Positions 1 through 9,239 of a stretch of DNA of 25,710 nucleotides are shown here, one piece after another. A program made the translations under genes and the position numbers. Position 1 is the first letter of the stretch, and every line of letters begins with the position of its first letter. The stretch lies in IMG/VR virus record IMGVR_UViG_3300030406_004467, positions 1 through 25,710 of that record. The stretch is one strand, 5' to 3'. Under the pieces are notes generated by a model. It did not search any database. It was not told where the DNA came from and was given only the letters and a program-made list of their open reading frames with translations. The stretch comes from a virus.

Positions 1-1
1 T

Positions 2-3000
2 CTTAGAAAGTACATGATAAAAGACTTGGGTCTTACACCAGACAAAGTAAATCTGGTTACAGAGAGAGTTATACAAGCTCCTAGAGGCATTGTAAGAGGT
101 AAAACAGACCTAACGGATGACGGTAAGGCTGTAATAACTCTGGCAACAGAAATTTATGACCCTGAGTTAGTTACAGACAAGAAGCGTGTTAGAGAAGTCT
201 ATCAGAGAATAAAAGGTATACTTCAACACGAAGTTATACACGCCTTGAGAAACTTACAGTTACTAAGTGACGATGAATTTAAAGTTCTTGCTGATGCCGC
301 CAAGAAAAGAAAAGTAAAGATATGGAGAGAAGGTAATTTATTAGAAAGAAACTATACGTTCTTTGACAAGATAAATAGGACGTATGGCAAGAACAAAGAT
401 GTTCTTTACCCAGACATGACCAACGAGAGGTTTCAAGAGGTTCTTGAAGAAGAAGCCGTGGCTGAGATGTTCAGAGCTTACATGGACGACAAGTTGGAGA
501 TGGCAGGCAAGCCTAAGAAGCTATTAGACCGTATACTAGACTTCTTCAGAGCTATATTTAAAGCCAACCAAGACCATGACTTCACACAAGTAGACCAGAT
601 ATTCGAAGATATTAAGTCTGGTGTAATAGGAAAGCAGAGAGAGCCTTTTGCTCCGCCCAAAGAGGGCGTAAGAACTATGTATTCTCTGGGTGATGATGTT
701 TACGATAAAGCTAGAGCTGAGAAGGTAAAAGAAAAAGACCTTGATATATACTCTTTAAATCCAAAGATAAATGCTGATAATCCTGATGTAGAATATGACT
801 CTCCTTTAGGTTTGGTTGATGCCCAAAAAAGATCAGGCAATAACTACATAAAAACAGTTTTGATGTCGATAGAAGATGCTAAGAGATTTTTCCCAAGAAG
901 AACAGACGATGATCGCATAAACGAGCTTGCAAAAATAATGTCTGGCGAAAACCCAGCAAAAATAGCTCCCCCACATTTGTATGTAAGCCAAAGTAGGTTT
1001 GGAGATAAAACATTAATTACAAAGGGTCACGAAGGCGCACACAGATTAAGAGCTTTAGAAAAGCTTGGATATAAGCACATAGCTGTAGATTTACTATCTC
1101 AAGACGGTTTCCAAACTGGTGCATCTGAAGCAAACGTTAGAGCTGATGAGCAAAGAAGAAAAGATAGAATGGTGGAAAAGGGTAACGTTCTAGCTATGGG
1201 TCAAAAATGGGGTGGCACAGAAAAATATAAAGAGAATGCCACTGCCTACATAAACGCTAACAATTATGCAACGATAGAGTACAGGAGATCATTGCAGTTT
1301 GGTGTTTACAGTAAAGCCCTTGAAGAAATAGAACTTATGAAACAAAAGAAGGGCAGAGGACCTGATATCAGAAAGTACCTCAAAGGCAGAGGTGTTAAAG
1401 ATGCTGAACTAGCTTGGACAGGGTTAGACGGTATTCTTGAAAGACCAAGCGTTACAAAAGAAGACCTTTTAGAGCAGATAGGTGCTAACAGGGTTTTATT
1501 AGATGAGGTTGTAAGGGATGAAGATGCGTCACCTCAATTTCTTAATTTTGGTTCTGGTCGTGTGATGGATATTGATGAGGCTCTTGGACCAGATTACTTT
1601 GTTATGGACGCACAAGATATAGTAGAAAATGATCCTAATATGGCAGCAGATTCTTTTGACAATGCTGTTATAGATTTTGAATCCAGAACTCAAGCATCAA
1701 TAGCTGATATTAATTTGCCAATGAGTTTAAGAACTCCAGAGGAACAAGCTGAATTTAGAAAATCAATAATAGAAAAAAATGTTCCTAACTACTTAGAGGA
1801 CGGAACAAATGCAATAGATTTGCTAACAGAAATTGTGGCAGTTTATTTAGAAAAAGCATATTTAGCAGACGACCCGATAGCTAAGTATGTCGATAGTGTC
1901 ACTGATCTTACTATAACTGGAAATGACAACTATGGTTATAGAGTATTTAGGGATGAGGATGATTCTAGGTTCTATGAAAATAGATTAAATCAGGACAGAG
2001 ATGGCAAAGAACAATATCTAGGAACATTTACAGAAGCTGAGACTTTTGCTCTAGAATACGCTGAGAATATGGGTTTGCTTGGACCAGGTGATAGAGAAGT
2101 TCAATACGAATCAAGCACATATCCTGGAGGTTTTAACTACAAAGAGCGTGTTATGCACATACCACATAACACAGAGGCTATGCGTGAGAGAAGAGGAAGT
2201 GGCTATTCAGCAAATCATTTTGATGAAGATGACCAAATATATTTTATTTTAACAAAAGACAGATCACACCACGATGGTGGGAAGATATTAAACATAGATC
2301 AGTTTCAAAGTGACCAAGCTCAAGCTGGAAGGAAAAGAGGGTTTAGATTAGATGAAATAACAAAACGCAAACGCACAGAAAAAGCTCTTAATGAACTGCC
2401 ACAAGATGAAAAAGAGCTGTTTGATATACTAAATACTTTCACAATACGGAATGATGGTGAGGGTAGCTCTATAAGAGAAAACATAATGTCTATGTTTAAG
2501 GGTAAAAAAAGAATACCATTTGGTGAGTTTTATAAATATCAAATAAGAAGAGATGGTATTGTTCGCTCCACTGAAAGCATTAGAGATGTAAAAGAAGTAG
2601 CTTCTAGGTATGGAATAAAAGAAGAATATCTTCCAGATGTAACTAAACAAGGGATTGAATCACCTGAAGTAAGGTTCGATAGCTTGACTAGTGCTGCGGA
2701 GTCAATACTAAAGCCTATTCAAATATTTATAGAGCAAGCTATACAAGGTAACATCATGGACAGTCAGGGTAGAAAACCTATCTATGATGACACATTTCAT
2801 GGAATTAGGTCTATAAGCGATCTTAAAGATTGGATAGACCCTCAAAGTCCAAAAGGATCAAAATTACTCCCAGTTTACAATTTTAAAGAAGAAGTGGGTA
2901 TTGGAAATATAAGATTATATGGCAAACCTAATTCATACTCTGAGTATATGAACAACATAGTTACAGCAAGTCAGCAGCAAAGCATTTTGTTTGGCAACAC

Positions 3001-6000
3001 AGACCCAAATTACCACAGCTCATATCCAACTCTTAATAAAACTCTTTTACCTCTTTATGACAAACAAATGGAAGCGACAGATAAAATTACAGAGGCTAGA
3101 GGATCAATATCTAGTGGTTCAGTGACTAGAGGTCCTTTAATAGAAGACACTGATACTTGGGTTACTCTTGGAGCTAAAAGAGTTTTAAGTTTAGCGGTAG
3201 AAGAAGGTTACGATTACATAGCTGTAAACAATGGAGGGGCAGTAGAAAAAATAGTTGGTGGAGGAGAGGGCAACAAGCAGTTCTATGATACCGTAGTTCC
3301 AAGGCACTGGAATTCATTCTTTAGAAAAATAGACCCAGAATCAGTAATACAACCCCCTGCTTATTTGGTAGGAGACTCTAGTATCCCAGAACAAGAACGA
3401 AGGAGAATAAATAACCATTATAATTACACCATGACGGGTCAATTTGAGGGTAGCCCTATATTTGTGACAAATGTATTTATAAAAATTACTCCTAAATTAA
3501 GACAAAAAGCAAAAGAGGGTAACACATTATTCTCAATAGGATTTGCTGATTTACCTGCTGACGCTGTTAGAGATCAGTCTGGATCAGAAAAAAGACAACA
3601 GCTAGAACAGTTCGATAGTGATGACGAGAAAGAATCAAACATAAGAGAGCAGCAAGAAAGAATAAACAGAGCTGTAGAACAAAGAAGATTATCAATAGGA
3701 TTTGATGACGGTCCAGAAGAGCCGAAGAAAACAGATAAAACACAAGAGACTTCTTTCAGAAAGAAGATGCAGAACAACCAGCACAAAATGATGTATACGG
3801 CTTCTGCTAACTTCATAGCTGATGCACTGGCAGGCAAAGTAAAAGGTGTAAAGCTTAATCCTTTTGTTAGTGATGAAAAAGCACAAGCAATGTCAGACAC
3901 ATTTATAGAGCTGTTCCAAGACAGAATGATATCTGTATCAAGAATGGTAGACGGGATACAGAAAAAAGGTCTGACGTTAGACGAGGCTATGGACCCAATA
4001 CAGCAAGAAAGAATTATGCACGGAAAGGTTGGGGATAAGCTAGAGACAAACCAAGAAACAATATTCCAAGACATGATGGACACTGTTAAGAAGATAAAGA
4101 TATCCGACAGTGACATGAGAGACCTTCAAAGAGTTTCTGAAGTGTCATCAGACCCTGACCAAGTTGGTTACGTTAAAACAGCATTAGACAGCCATCTTAG
4201 AAGAGGTTTCTTTAGAAAGGTTTTATATGGCAAGAAGATGGGCAACAACCTTGTGGCAGCCGAAGCATATCTATATGCCAAACACGCATCAGAGAGAAAC
4301 GATTATGTAAGAAGAATAGACCGCAACAGGATAAACGAAAACCCTGAGAGGGGTTCTGGTATGTCAGATGCAGAAGCTGACGCTATAATAAACTGGTTTG
4401 AAGGTAAAAAAAGTTACATAGAACTTTTAAGAAAGCTAGACGAGCAAGCTCAGATAGTGGTGCTTGATACAAACAAAGCAAGAATAGATGGTGGTTTACA
4501 GCCCATATTCGAGGAAAACTCTGGCTGGAAGAAGTACATACCACTGAAAGGTGTGTTCCATGCAGAGGACGAGACTGTTGACTTCACTAACAGAAACCCA
4601 TCGAGCAAGGCATTGTTCGGAGCTTCAGGAACAGAGGACGCAAGGGTAAAGGGTAGGATAGATTATGCTCCACATATTATTGCCAACCTGTTTACACAGA
4701 ACGCCAACTCAAACATAAGAGCGGAGAGAAATAAGGTTGGTCTTAGTATGCTAAAGCTCCTAAGAACCTACCCCAACGAACTAAAAGAGTTCGCTGCAAT
4801 ACAGGACATACCTCCTGAAAGAAGGGTACTAGATGCAAGAACAGGCATACTCAGCACTAGAAAAACTACACCACAAGCTCTTTTAGATGACAAAAGATAC
4901 TTAGTTCTAAAAGAAGACGGCAAAGAGGTCGTGATACGGTTTGAAAAAGAAAGCATAGCAGGAGCTTTTAGAGGAGATAATGACGTACAGATACTTCCTG
5001 ACGCTGTTGTAGAGAAGGTGGGTATATTTAACAGGTTCCTATCTAACGTAAATACATCATACAACCCTGCGTTTATCATACCTAACTTCTTCAGAGACTT
5101 GGCTACTGCTGGCGTAAACATGAATCAGTATGAAAGCGAGAAGCTATCAAGAAAAGTTATGAGAGAAGCATTGCCTTACGCCAGGGGAGTGATGCGAGCT
5201 GTTGCAAAGCAAGATTTTTTACTCAGAAAGAGAGAGATAGACACAACATCTAAAGAAGCCAAAGCATACTTCGACTTCGTAAAAGCAGGTGGTAAGAACG
5301 TAACCAACCAGATGACCACATTGGACGACCAGATAAATGATGTAGGTAAAATTTTAGATGGAATATCAGAGGCAGGGCTCGTAGGCAATGCAAAGAAAGT
5401 AAAGCTGGGTTGGGTCGGAGAAAAAACTGGCTCTATACTAAGTTTAGTAGAAAACCTTAACACAGCCGCTGAGAACGGAGTTCGTGTTGCTACATTCAAA
5501 AACCTCATGGATACTGGCAAATACTCACCAGAACAAGCAGCCCTAGCCGCCAGAGAGATTACAGTAAACTTTGCTAGAGGTGGCAGACTAAAGAAACAGT
5601 TAAACTCACTATACTTGTTTTACAATGCCTCCATACAGGGAACTTTTGCCTTGTTAAATGCTTTTGCAAAATCAAAGAAAGTAAGACAAGTCTGGATGGG
5701 AATAGTTGGTCTTGGGTTTATGTTAGATCAATTCAACGCAGCTATGTCTGACGAGGATGACGAGGGTAACCTAGAGTATGACAAGATTCGTGACTTTGTT
5801 CTTGAACACAACTTACTGTTTCCAAACTTTGCAGCTAAGATAGTCGGAGCAGAAGAGGACAAAACGTTTGTAACCATACCACTGCCATACGGGATTAACA
5901 TGGCATATAACTTTGGTAGAGCTTTGAGTAGAAGATTAAGAGGTGGTTACACAGCAGCTCAGACAACATCAACAACGTTATCTACAATGATAGAGACAGT

Positions 6001-6841
6001 TAACCCTCTGGGAGGTACAGAAACCTTTCTAAACTGGGTTAGCCCAACTGTAACTGACCCAGTTATGAGTTTGTTGCAGAACGTTGATTACGACAATACA
6101 CCCATATACAAAGAGGTATCACAGTTTGATGTCGGAACACCAAGCAGTCAGGCATATTGGAACACAGCATCACCAACAGCTATATCTACAGCAGAGTTTC
6201 TAAACTATCTGGGCTTGGGTGGACCTCTTACAAGCAAGAGTGCAGGGTACAAAGTTAGAAGCAGTATGCTAGATGTATCGCCTGATGTATTGGATTACCT
6301 CTTCGGTTACTTCACTGGTGGTGCAGGAAACTTTGTAAGAAGAAGTGCAGAACTGGGTAAAGATGTAGTAACTGGTGACTTCTTCGAATCATTTGAAGAA
6401 AGCCTGACTGGTCAGAAAGCAAGAGACCAGATAAGAGCCACCCCAATATTAAGACGATTTATATACTCAACATCAGAAAGAGAAGACACTGGTATATTCT
6501 TCAAGCGTAGGGATCAAGTTTTTGAAGCAAGAAAAGAATTAGTAAACGCTATAAAGTCTAAGGATCAAAACTACATAAACCAAGTTAAATCCGATTATTC
6601 AGAAGAGTTGAGGGTGTATGGTATAATAAGAGCTATAAACGGGAAGAGACAAAACCTTACAGCTATAAGAAATAAATTAATAAGAGCTGATAAAGAAGGT
6701 CTAAATGATAAAGCTATAAAACAGAGAGAACTACAAATAGAGAGACTAGATAAACAAATACAAACTCTAGTCTCCCGTGGTAATAAAATTATGGAAAGAG
6801 TTAATCTTCCGTTCTTCCAAGAACTATTACCTTCTAGATAA
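2..6841 (+). CDS. Giant polyvalent-type phage protein (zincin + ParB-like + LPD-like domains), 5' end beyond window
   Basis: The reading frame stays open to the window edge (codons from base 2, no stop, no ribosome site before the first ATG at 14), so the N-terminus is probably missing. Residues below count from that ATG. HEVIH at 72-76, with a Glu-rich helix at 145-151 as a likely third ligand, makes a zincin peptidase. GHEGAHRLRALEKLG at 338-352 resembles the core of ParB/sulfiredoxin-fold domains. Around 755-780 a segment reading ILNIDQFQSDQAQAGRKRGF, and around 1049-1100 a segment with GAKRVLSLAVEEGYDYIAV, look like domains that recur in phage large polyvalent proteins. Residues about 1680-1900 (NPAFIIPN, then ARGGRLKKQLNSLYLFYNAS) resemble the large polyvalent-protein C-terminal domain family (LPD38-like). 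A hydrophobic stretch lies near 1900-1918 and a charged helix closes the protein. Such proteins are thought to be packaged and injected with phage DNA, so an early takeover or ejection role is inferred. Domain names come from memory of motifs, without a profile search. Confidence 0.8.
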   Translation, partial: LRKYMIKDLGLTPDKVNLVTERVIQAPRGIVRGKTDLTDDGKAVITLATEIYDPELVTDKKRVREVYQRIKGILQHEVIHALRNLQLLSDDEFKVLADAAKKRKVKIWREGNLLERNYTFFDKINRTYGKNKDVLYPDMTNERFQEVLEEEAVAEMFRAYMDDKLEMAGKPKKLLDRILDFFRAIFKANQDHDFTQVDQIFEDIKSGVIGKQREPFAPPKEGVRTMYSLGDDVYDKARAEKVKEKDLDIYSLNPKINADNPDVEYDSPLGLVDAQKRSGNNYIKTVLMSIEDAKRFFPRRTDDDRINELAKIMSGENPAKIAPPHLYVSQSRFGDKTLITKGHEGAHRLRALEKLGYKHIAVDLLSQDGFQTGASEANVRADEQRRKDRMVEKGNVLAMGQKWGGTEKYKENATAYINANNYATIEYRRSLQFGVYSKALEEIELMKQKKGRGPDIRKYLKGRGVKDAELAWTGLDGILERPSVTKEDLLEQIGANRVLLDEVVRDEDASPQFLNFGSGRVMDIDEALGPDYFVMDAQDIVENDPNMAADSFDNAVIDFESRTQASIADINLPMSLRTPEEQAEFRKSIIEKNVPNYLEDGTNAIDLLTEIVAVYLEKAYLADDPIAKYVDSVTDLTITGNDNYGYRVFRDEDDSRFYENRLNQDRDGKEQYLGTFTEAETFALEYAENMGLLGPGDREVQYESSTYPGGFNYKERVMHIPHNTEAMRERRGSGYSANHFDEDDQIYFILTKDRSHHDGGKILNIDQFQSDQAQAGRKRGFRLDEITKRKRTEKALNELPQDEKELFDILNTFTIRNDGEGSSIRENIMSMFKGKKRIPFGEFYKYQIRRDGIVRSTESIRDVKEVASRYGIKEEYLPDVTKQGIESPEVRFDSLTSAAESILKPIQIFIEQAIQGNIMDSQGRKPIYDDTFHGIRSISDLKDWIDPQSPKGSKLLPVYNFKEEVGIGNIRLYGKPNSYSEYMNNIVTASQQQSILFGNTDPNYHSSYPTLNKTLLPLYDKQMEATDKITEARGSISSGSVTRGPLIEDTDTWVTLGAKRVLSLAVEEGYDYIAVNNGGAVEKIVGGGEGNKQFYDTVVPRHWNSFFRKIDPESVIQPPAYLVGDSSIPEQERRRINNHYNYTMTGQFEGSPIFVTNVFIKITPKLRQKAKEGNTLFSIGFADLPADAVRDQSGSEKRQQLEQFDSDDEKESNIREQQERINRAVEQRRLSIGFDDGPEEPKKTDKTQETSFRKKMQNNQHKMMYTASANFIADALAGKVKGVKLNPFVSDEKAQAMSDTFIELFQDRMISVSRMVDGIQKKGLTLDEAMDPIQQERIMHGKVGDKLETNQETIFQDMMDTVKKIKISDSDMRDLQRVSEVSSDPDQVGYVKTALDSHLRRGFFRKVLYGKKMGNNLVAAEAYLYAKHASERNDYVRRIDRNRINENPERGSGMSDAEADAIINWFEGKKSYIELLRKLDEQAQIVVLDTNKARIDGGLQPIFEENSGWKKYIPLKGVFHAEDETVDFTNRNPSSKALFGASGTEDARVKGRIDYAPHIIANLFTQNANSNIRAERNKVGLSMLKLLRTYPNELKEFAAIQDIPPERRVLDARTGILSTRKTTPQALLDDKRYLVLKEDGKEVVIRFEKESIAGAFRGDNDVQILPDAVVEKVGIFNRFLSNVNTSYNPAFIIPNFFRDLATAGVNMNQYESEKLSRKVMREALPYARGVMRAVAKQDFLLRKREIDTTSKEAKAYFDFVKAGGKNVTNQMTTLDDQINDVGKILDGISEAGLVGNAKKVKLGWVGEKTGSILSLVENLNTAAENGVRVATFKNLMDTGKYSPEQAALAAREITVNFARGGRLKKQLNSLYLFYNASIQGTFALLNAFAKSKKVRQVWMGIVGLGFMLDQFNAAMSDEDDEGNLEYDKIRDFVLEHNLLFPNFAAKIVGAEEDKTFVTIPLPYGINMAYNFGRALSRRLRGGYTAAQTTSTTLSTMIETVNPLGGTETFLNWVSPTVTDPVMSLLQNVDYDNTPIYKEVSQFDVGTPSSQAYWNTASPTAISTAEFLNYLGLGGPLTSKSAGYKVRSSMLDVSPDVLDYLFGYFTGGAGNFVRRSAELGKDVVTGDFFESFEESLTGQKARDQIRATPILRRFIYSTSEREDTGIFFKRRDQVFEARKELVNAIKSKDQNYINQVKSDYSEELRVYGIIRAINGKRQNLTAIRNKLIRADKEGLNDKAIKQRELQIERLDKQIQTLVSRGNKIMERVNLPFFQELLPSR

Positions 6842-6857
6842 AGTTATATAGAACTTT
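6840..6857. repeat. Dyad repeat copy 1 (AAAGTT-N6-AACTTT)
   Basis: A six-base inverted repeat followed by a T run. It covers the stop codons of the two convergent genes (plus-strand stop ending at 6841, minus-strand stop at 6844-6846). This is the weakest member of the dispersed AAAAAGTTA/TAACTTTTT family. Between converging genes it could serve as a bidirectional terminator, but the stem is AT-rich and short. Confidence 0.5.
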
Positions 6858-7278
6858 TTTTACTTTCCATATAATCAGATAGTATTACCTTAAATCTTTT
6901 TTGAACGTCTTTATTTGTTTTTATTTCTCTCCTAGACGCTATACCAAGGTAATCTTTCAACGCTGTAGCACATTCTTCCTCACTTTTGACATGAGGAAAG
7001 AAAGGTTCTAAATCCCAGAACTCTGGCTCTTTGCAACACATTATGGCGCTCTTCATAAGACGTTGACCCTCAAGCTGTTCTTCACTAATAACTGGTTTAT
7101 CTTCTTCGTCAATCTTAACCATAGCTACCATGTATCGACTGCCAACCCAATCTTTGTGCAGTTCTTGTGGAACATCATCAGGGTGTATACACAGCCTAAG
7201 ATTAGTGCCGTTCTTGTCTTGAGACATAGAAACCTTTATGGCTTCAAATTTTAATGCAAGCTCTTTTACATCAGTCAT
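6844..7278 (-). CDS. Conserved phage protein of unknown function, last gene of recombination operon
   Basis: 144 residues. The middle segment (LRLCIHPDDVPQELHKDWVGSRYMVAMV, about residues 28-55) resembles a small phage family I recall beside RusA, ERF and HNH genes, typically 'LRL-IHP-D-P-EL-----GSRYMVA-V', with no known activity. A short C-terminal segment ends in a basic tail. The ATG overlaps the TGA of the upstream 81-aa gene within GGGATGACTGA and has AGGAG just upstream, so translational coupling is likely. It ends 2 nt from the stop of the giant plus-strand gene, with a dyad over both stops. Role in recombination or replication is inferred only from position. Confidence 0.75.
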   Translation of the reverse strand: MTDVKELALKFEAIKVSMSQDKNGTNLRLCIHPDDVPQELHKDWVGSRYMVAMVKIDEEDKPVISEEQLEGQRLMKSAIMCCKEPEFWDLEPFFPHVKSEEECATALKDYLGIASRREIKTNKDVQKRFKVILSDYMESKKSSI

Positions 7279-7516
7279 CCCATTTCTCCTCTTGTGGTGA
7301 TGCCTTTACAGCAGAAACTTTTTTAACTTCGTAACCAAGATTGTTCATCTTGTCGTATCTACGCTTGGCATAAGCTTCTTCTCTTTCTCTTGCAAACTCT
7401 CTTGCCTGACGTAAATTAAAAGCTCTTACTCTTCTGGTTCTTCGATATGTAACTTCGACCAACACATCAAAGGACATTGCTTTGTTATAATTACCTTTTC
7501 TTCTTTCTAGTTTCAT
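7271..7516 (-). CDS. Small basic protein of unknown function
   Basis: 81 residues, rich in Arg, Lys and Glu, with a predicted beta-then-helix pattern (SFDVLVEVTYRRTRRVRAFNLRQAREFAREREE). I do not recognise a family. The first ATG has GGAG eight bases upstream and lies inside the 3' end of the HNH gene (26-nt overlap). A second possible start at Met14 has AAAGG 14 nt upstream and would make a 68-residue protein; the first is preferred because of its better ribosome site. It sits in a run of overlapping genes and is probably co-translated with HNH. Confidence 0.65.
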   Translation of the reverse strand: MKLERRKGNYNKAMSFDVLVEVTYRRTRRVRAFNLRQAREFAREREEAYAKRRYDKMNNLGYEVKKVSAVKASPQEEKWDD

Positions 7517-7775
7517 TATACTTTCTCCAATAATTTGTTGCCCATTCGATAGGGTCTATGCCTTGACCAACCCACCATTTTCTTTCGTTACCAAAATGAT
7601 GTATCTGCATATGATGCGTATGACATATAGGAACAGTCCAGTTATCCCCTACCTTTAGTGCAATCCCTCTGGGCTCTGCATACATGACATGGTGAGCTTC
7701 GCTTTCTTTTCCACAAATCAAACAAGGCTCACCTCTCACGAGAGACAAATACTTTTTGTCTCTTACATATCCCAA
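7491..7775 (-). CDS. HNH endonuclease (DUF968/NinG-style zinc-finger HNH)
   Basis: 94 residues. CLIC (Cys18, Cys21), EAHHV (His28, His29) and CHTHHMQIHH (Cys51, His54, His55, His59) give the metal-binding and catalytic pattern of small phage HNH nucleases of the recombination region. The arrangement 'GLIALKVGDNWTVPIC' followed by 'G-ER-WW' and 'ID' fits DUF968-like proteins, which in lambdoid phages lie among recombination genes. The start is TTG at 7775: upstream in-frame codons contain no ATG or GTG before a TAA, and GGAG lies about 12 nt upstream. It overlaps the preceding gene by 13 nt. It may process branched or nicked recombination intermediates; the substrate is unknown. Confidence 0.8.
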   Translation of the reverse strand: MGYVRDKKYLSLVRGEPCLICGKESEAHHVMYAEPRGIALKVGDNWTVPICHTHHMQIHHFGNERKWWVGQGIDPIEWATNYWRKYNETRKKKR

Positions 7776-8074
7776 GGGTCTTTCTCTCCACCAGAGTCTT
7801 GAGCCACCTTACGTTCTACGTTTTCTTTGGCTTGTCGATCTTGAGGAACACCTGCCTTTAGAGAAACAAAATTGTTTCCAGACTTTTGTATAGTCTTTCT
7901 CCAACCTGCAAGCGTTATCTTCGGGAAAGGAACCCCTGCATGAAACTGGTCACTCAAGTATTCCACAACTTCTTGTGAAAGCTCTAGTGTTCCAGTAAAG
8001 TCTGGGTGCTTATCCATTTTTTTATTAACGTTATTAAAAAGTGCGCCACTTGGACCGTAATTTCTTTTTTCCAT
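7763..8074 (-). CDS. Small phage protein next to ERF, possibly ssDNA-associated
   Basis: 103 residues from the chosen start. The N-terminal segment (GPSGALFNNVNKKMDKHPDFTGTLEL) resembles a phage family whose members begin 'GxLFKNDKK--KHPDYTGS', often encoded near annealing proteins and sometimes likened to DUF736. Function is not established. An earlier ATG at 8086 exists, but the ATG at 8074 has GGAG six bases upstream and lies 2 nt after the ERF stop codon, so I prefer it. The tail (residues about 70 to the end) is polar and probably disordered. Position suggests a partner of the annealing protein. Confidence 0.7.
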   Translation of the reverse strand: MEKRNYGPSGALFNNVNKKMDKHPDFTGTLELSQEVVEYLSDQFHAGVPFPKITLAGWRKTIQKSGNNFVSLKAGVPQDRQAKENVERKVAQDSGGEKDPWDM

Positions 8075-8076
8075 AA

Positions 8077-8796
8077 TTAACTCCATTTACCATTTTTTTT
8101 AATTTTCTCTCCCTGCTCGTCAAAGGAAGCTCTAAGTTGCTTGTAGAGGTTAGGGTCTTTCTCCTCTATCAAACTAACAGCGACTTTGTTTTGTTTCCAA
8201 AATCGGTGTAATGATTCTTTGTTGTCACAATCAACAACAAAAGTTTGAAATATTTCTAGCAGTTGCTCTACTGTATTCTTCCCTGCTTTTACTTCGCCAG
8301 TGGGACTGACAATCTTAAAGGGATGCTCAACAGTGTCAGGTGATGTAAACACTGTAACATCATCTTGTTTAGTATTTTTATTTCCCTGCACGGTAGTGGC
8401 ATCGCCATCATCATCAGTCTCTGGGTCACATTCTAAGTTAAGCATAGACTGTAAAAGATACCTACGCATATAGGAAATCCCTGATCCAATGGCTTGACTC
8501 CCTTTTTTAGTATCATCAAGACAGCTAACTTTACTCTCTAACATTTCTCCAGAATTTAAATGGTGTAGTCTGCATACCAATAAATTTTCAACCCTATTAT
8601 CCACGACAATAGCATCAGTGGTAAAAGATATATGCACTCCATTATCTTCTAAAGGTTTTTTGCAGGCATTGAATACATCAAGAAGAGTAGAGTATTTGCT
8701 ACCTATATGAGGGTTCTTCCCATTCTTCTCTAGCTTTTCAAATCCTTCACCTCTGGCTTTTTCTATAGCCAAAAATATTTCTTTGTTTTCACTCAT
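8077..8796 (-). CDS. erf: ERF-family single-strand DNA annealing protein
   Basis: 239 residues from the preferred start. The segment KKGSQAIGSGISYMRRYLLQSMLNLECDPETDDDGD (about residues 97-132) is the hallmark of the ERF superfamily: a 'Q-IGS-I-Y-RRYLL' helix followed by an acidic 'DDDG' stretch. ERF proteins form rings that anneal complementary single strands and drive phage recombination and circularisation. The C-terminal third is charged and variable, as usual for the family. An upstream ATG at 8808 is possible, but the ATG at 8796 has GGAG six bases before it and overlaps the upstream stop in ATGAGTGA. It works with the PD-(D/E)XK nuclease of the same operon in an exonuclease/annealase pair. 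Confidence 0.9.
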   Translation of the reverse strand: MSENKEIFLAIEKARGEGFEKLEKNGKNPHIGSKYSTLLDVFNACKKPLEDNGVHISFTTDAIVVDNRVENLLVCRLHHLNSGEMLESKVSCLDDTKKGSQAIGSGISYMRRYLLQSMLNLECDPETDDDGDATTVQGNKNTKQDDVTVFTSPDTVEHPFKIVSPTGEVKAGKNTVEQLLEIFQTFVVDCDNKESLHRFWKQNKVAVSLIEEKDPNLYKQLRASFDEQGEKIKKNGKWS

Positions 8797-9091
8797 TATG
8801 TTCTCCATACATTTTTTTAGTTCTAAAAAAGCCCTCGTACTCTGGATAGCGGTGCATAAAATATCGGGCGTACATCGCTATATACTCGTTACTAATCTTA
8901 AATGGGTCTCCATACGTCACAACACTGGTTTCCCAACGGACACGGTTTATTATCAACCAAGCTGATAAATGTTTATGCCCTCTCTTAATAGCGTGTAGTG
9001 TAAATTTATCGAACAGCTCACAGACTTCTGGGTTCTGCTTGTGCCATTTCCACCACTTCTTTTTAAGTTCTTCATAAGGATTACTTGCCAT
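8789..9091 (-). CDS. Conserved small phage protein of unknown function (recombination region)
   Basis: 100 residues, rich in aromatic amino acids: 'WWKWHKQNPEVCELFDKFTLHAIKRG', then 'INRVRWET', 'KISNEYIAMYARYFMHRYPEYEGFF'. This pattern of NP-x(4)-F near the start, RWET in the middle and YARYF...P...FF at the end resembles an uncharacterised family frequent near annealing proteins in many phages. The start ATG has AAGGA upstream and overlaps the 3' end of the 52-aa gene by 11 nt. Its stop overlaps the ERF start. I know of no biochemical function. Confidence 0.75.
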   Translation of the reverse strand: MASNPYEELKKKWWKWHKQNPEVCELFDKFTLHAIKRGHKHLSAWLIINRVRWETSVVTYGDPFKISNEYIAMYARYFMHRYPEYEGFFRTKKMYGEHNE

Positions 9092-9239
9092 TTTTCTTAT
9101 CCTTATGTTTGTCGTTGTTTAATTTCTTTTTTACGGCTTCAAGAGTTTCTTTTTTCCAAAACCGATTGTTGTGGATATTAGACTTTTTAATATCAAAGTT
9201 TCTGATATCGAACAGCTTATCTAAATCATTATTTTTCAT
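9081..9239 (-). CDS. 52-residue basic protein, unknown function
   Basis: A short ORF that fills the apparent gap between its neighbours. It begins MKNNDLDKLFDIRNFDIKKSN and ends KDKKNGK, and is strongly basic in its C-terminal half. The start ATG overlaps the TGA of the upstream gene in the classic ATGA arrangement, and its stop lies 11 nt inside the downstream gene. Without it there would be a 140-nt hole in an otherwise seamless operon. That coupling is the main evidence that it is a real gene. Function unknown. Confidence 0.65.
   Translation of the reverse strand: MKNNDLDKLFDIRNFDIKKSNIHNNRFWKKETLEAVKKKLNNDKHKDKKNGK

Noticed and set aside
3574-4116. Long minus-strand ORFs opposite the giant gene (for example 180 aa)
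   Set aside because: Antisense shadows of the plus-strand reading frame, without ribosome sites, and with the low-complexity Ser/Cys/Phe composition expected from reverse reading.
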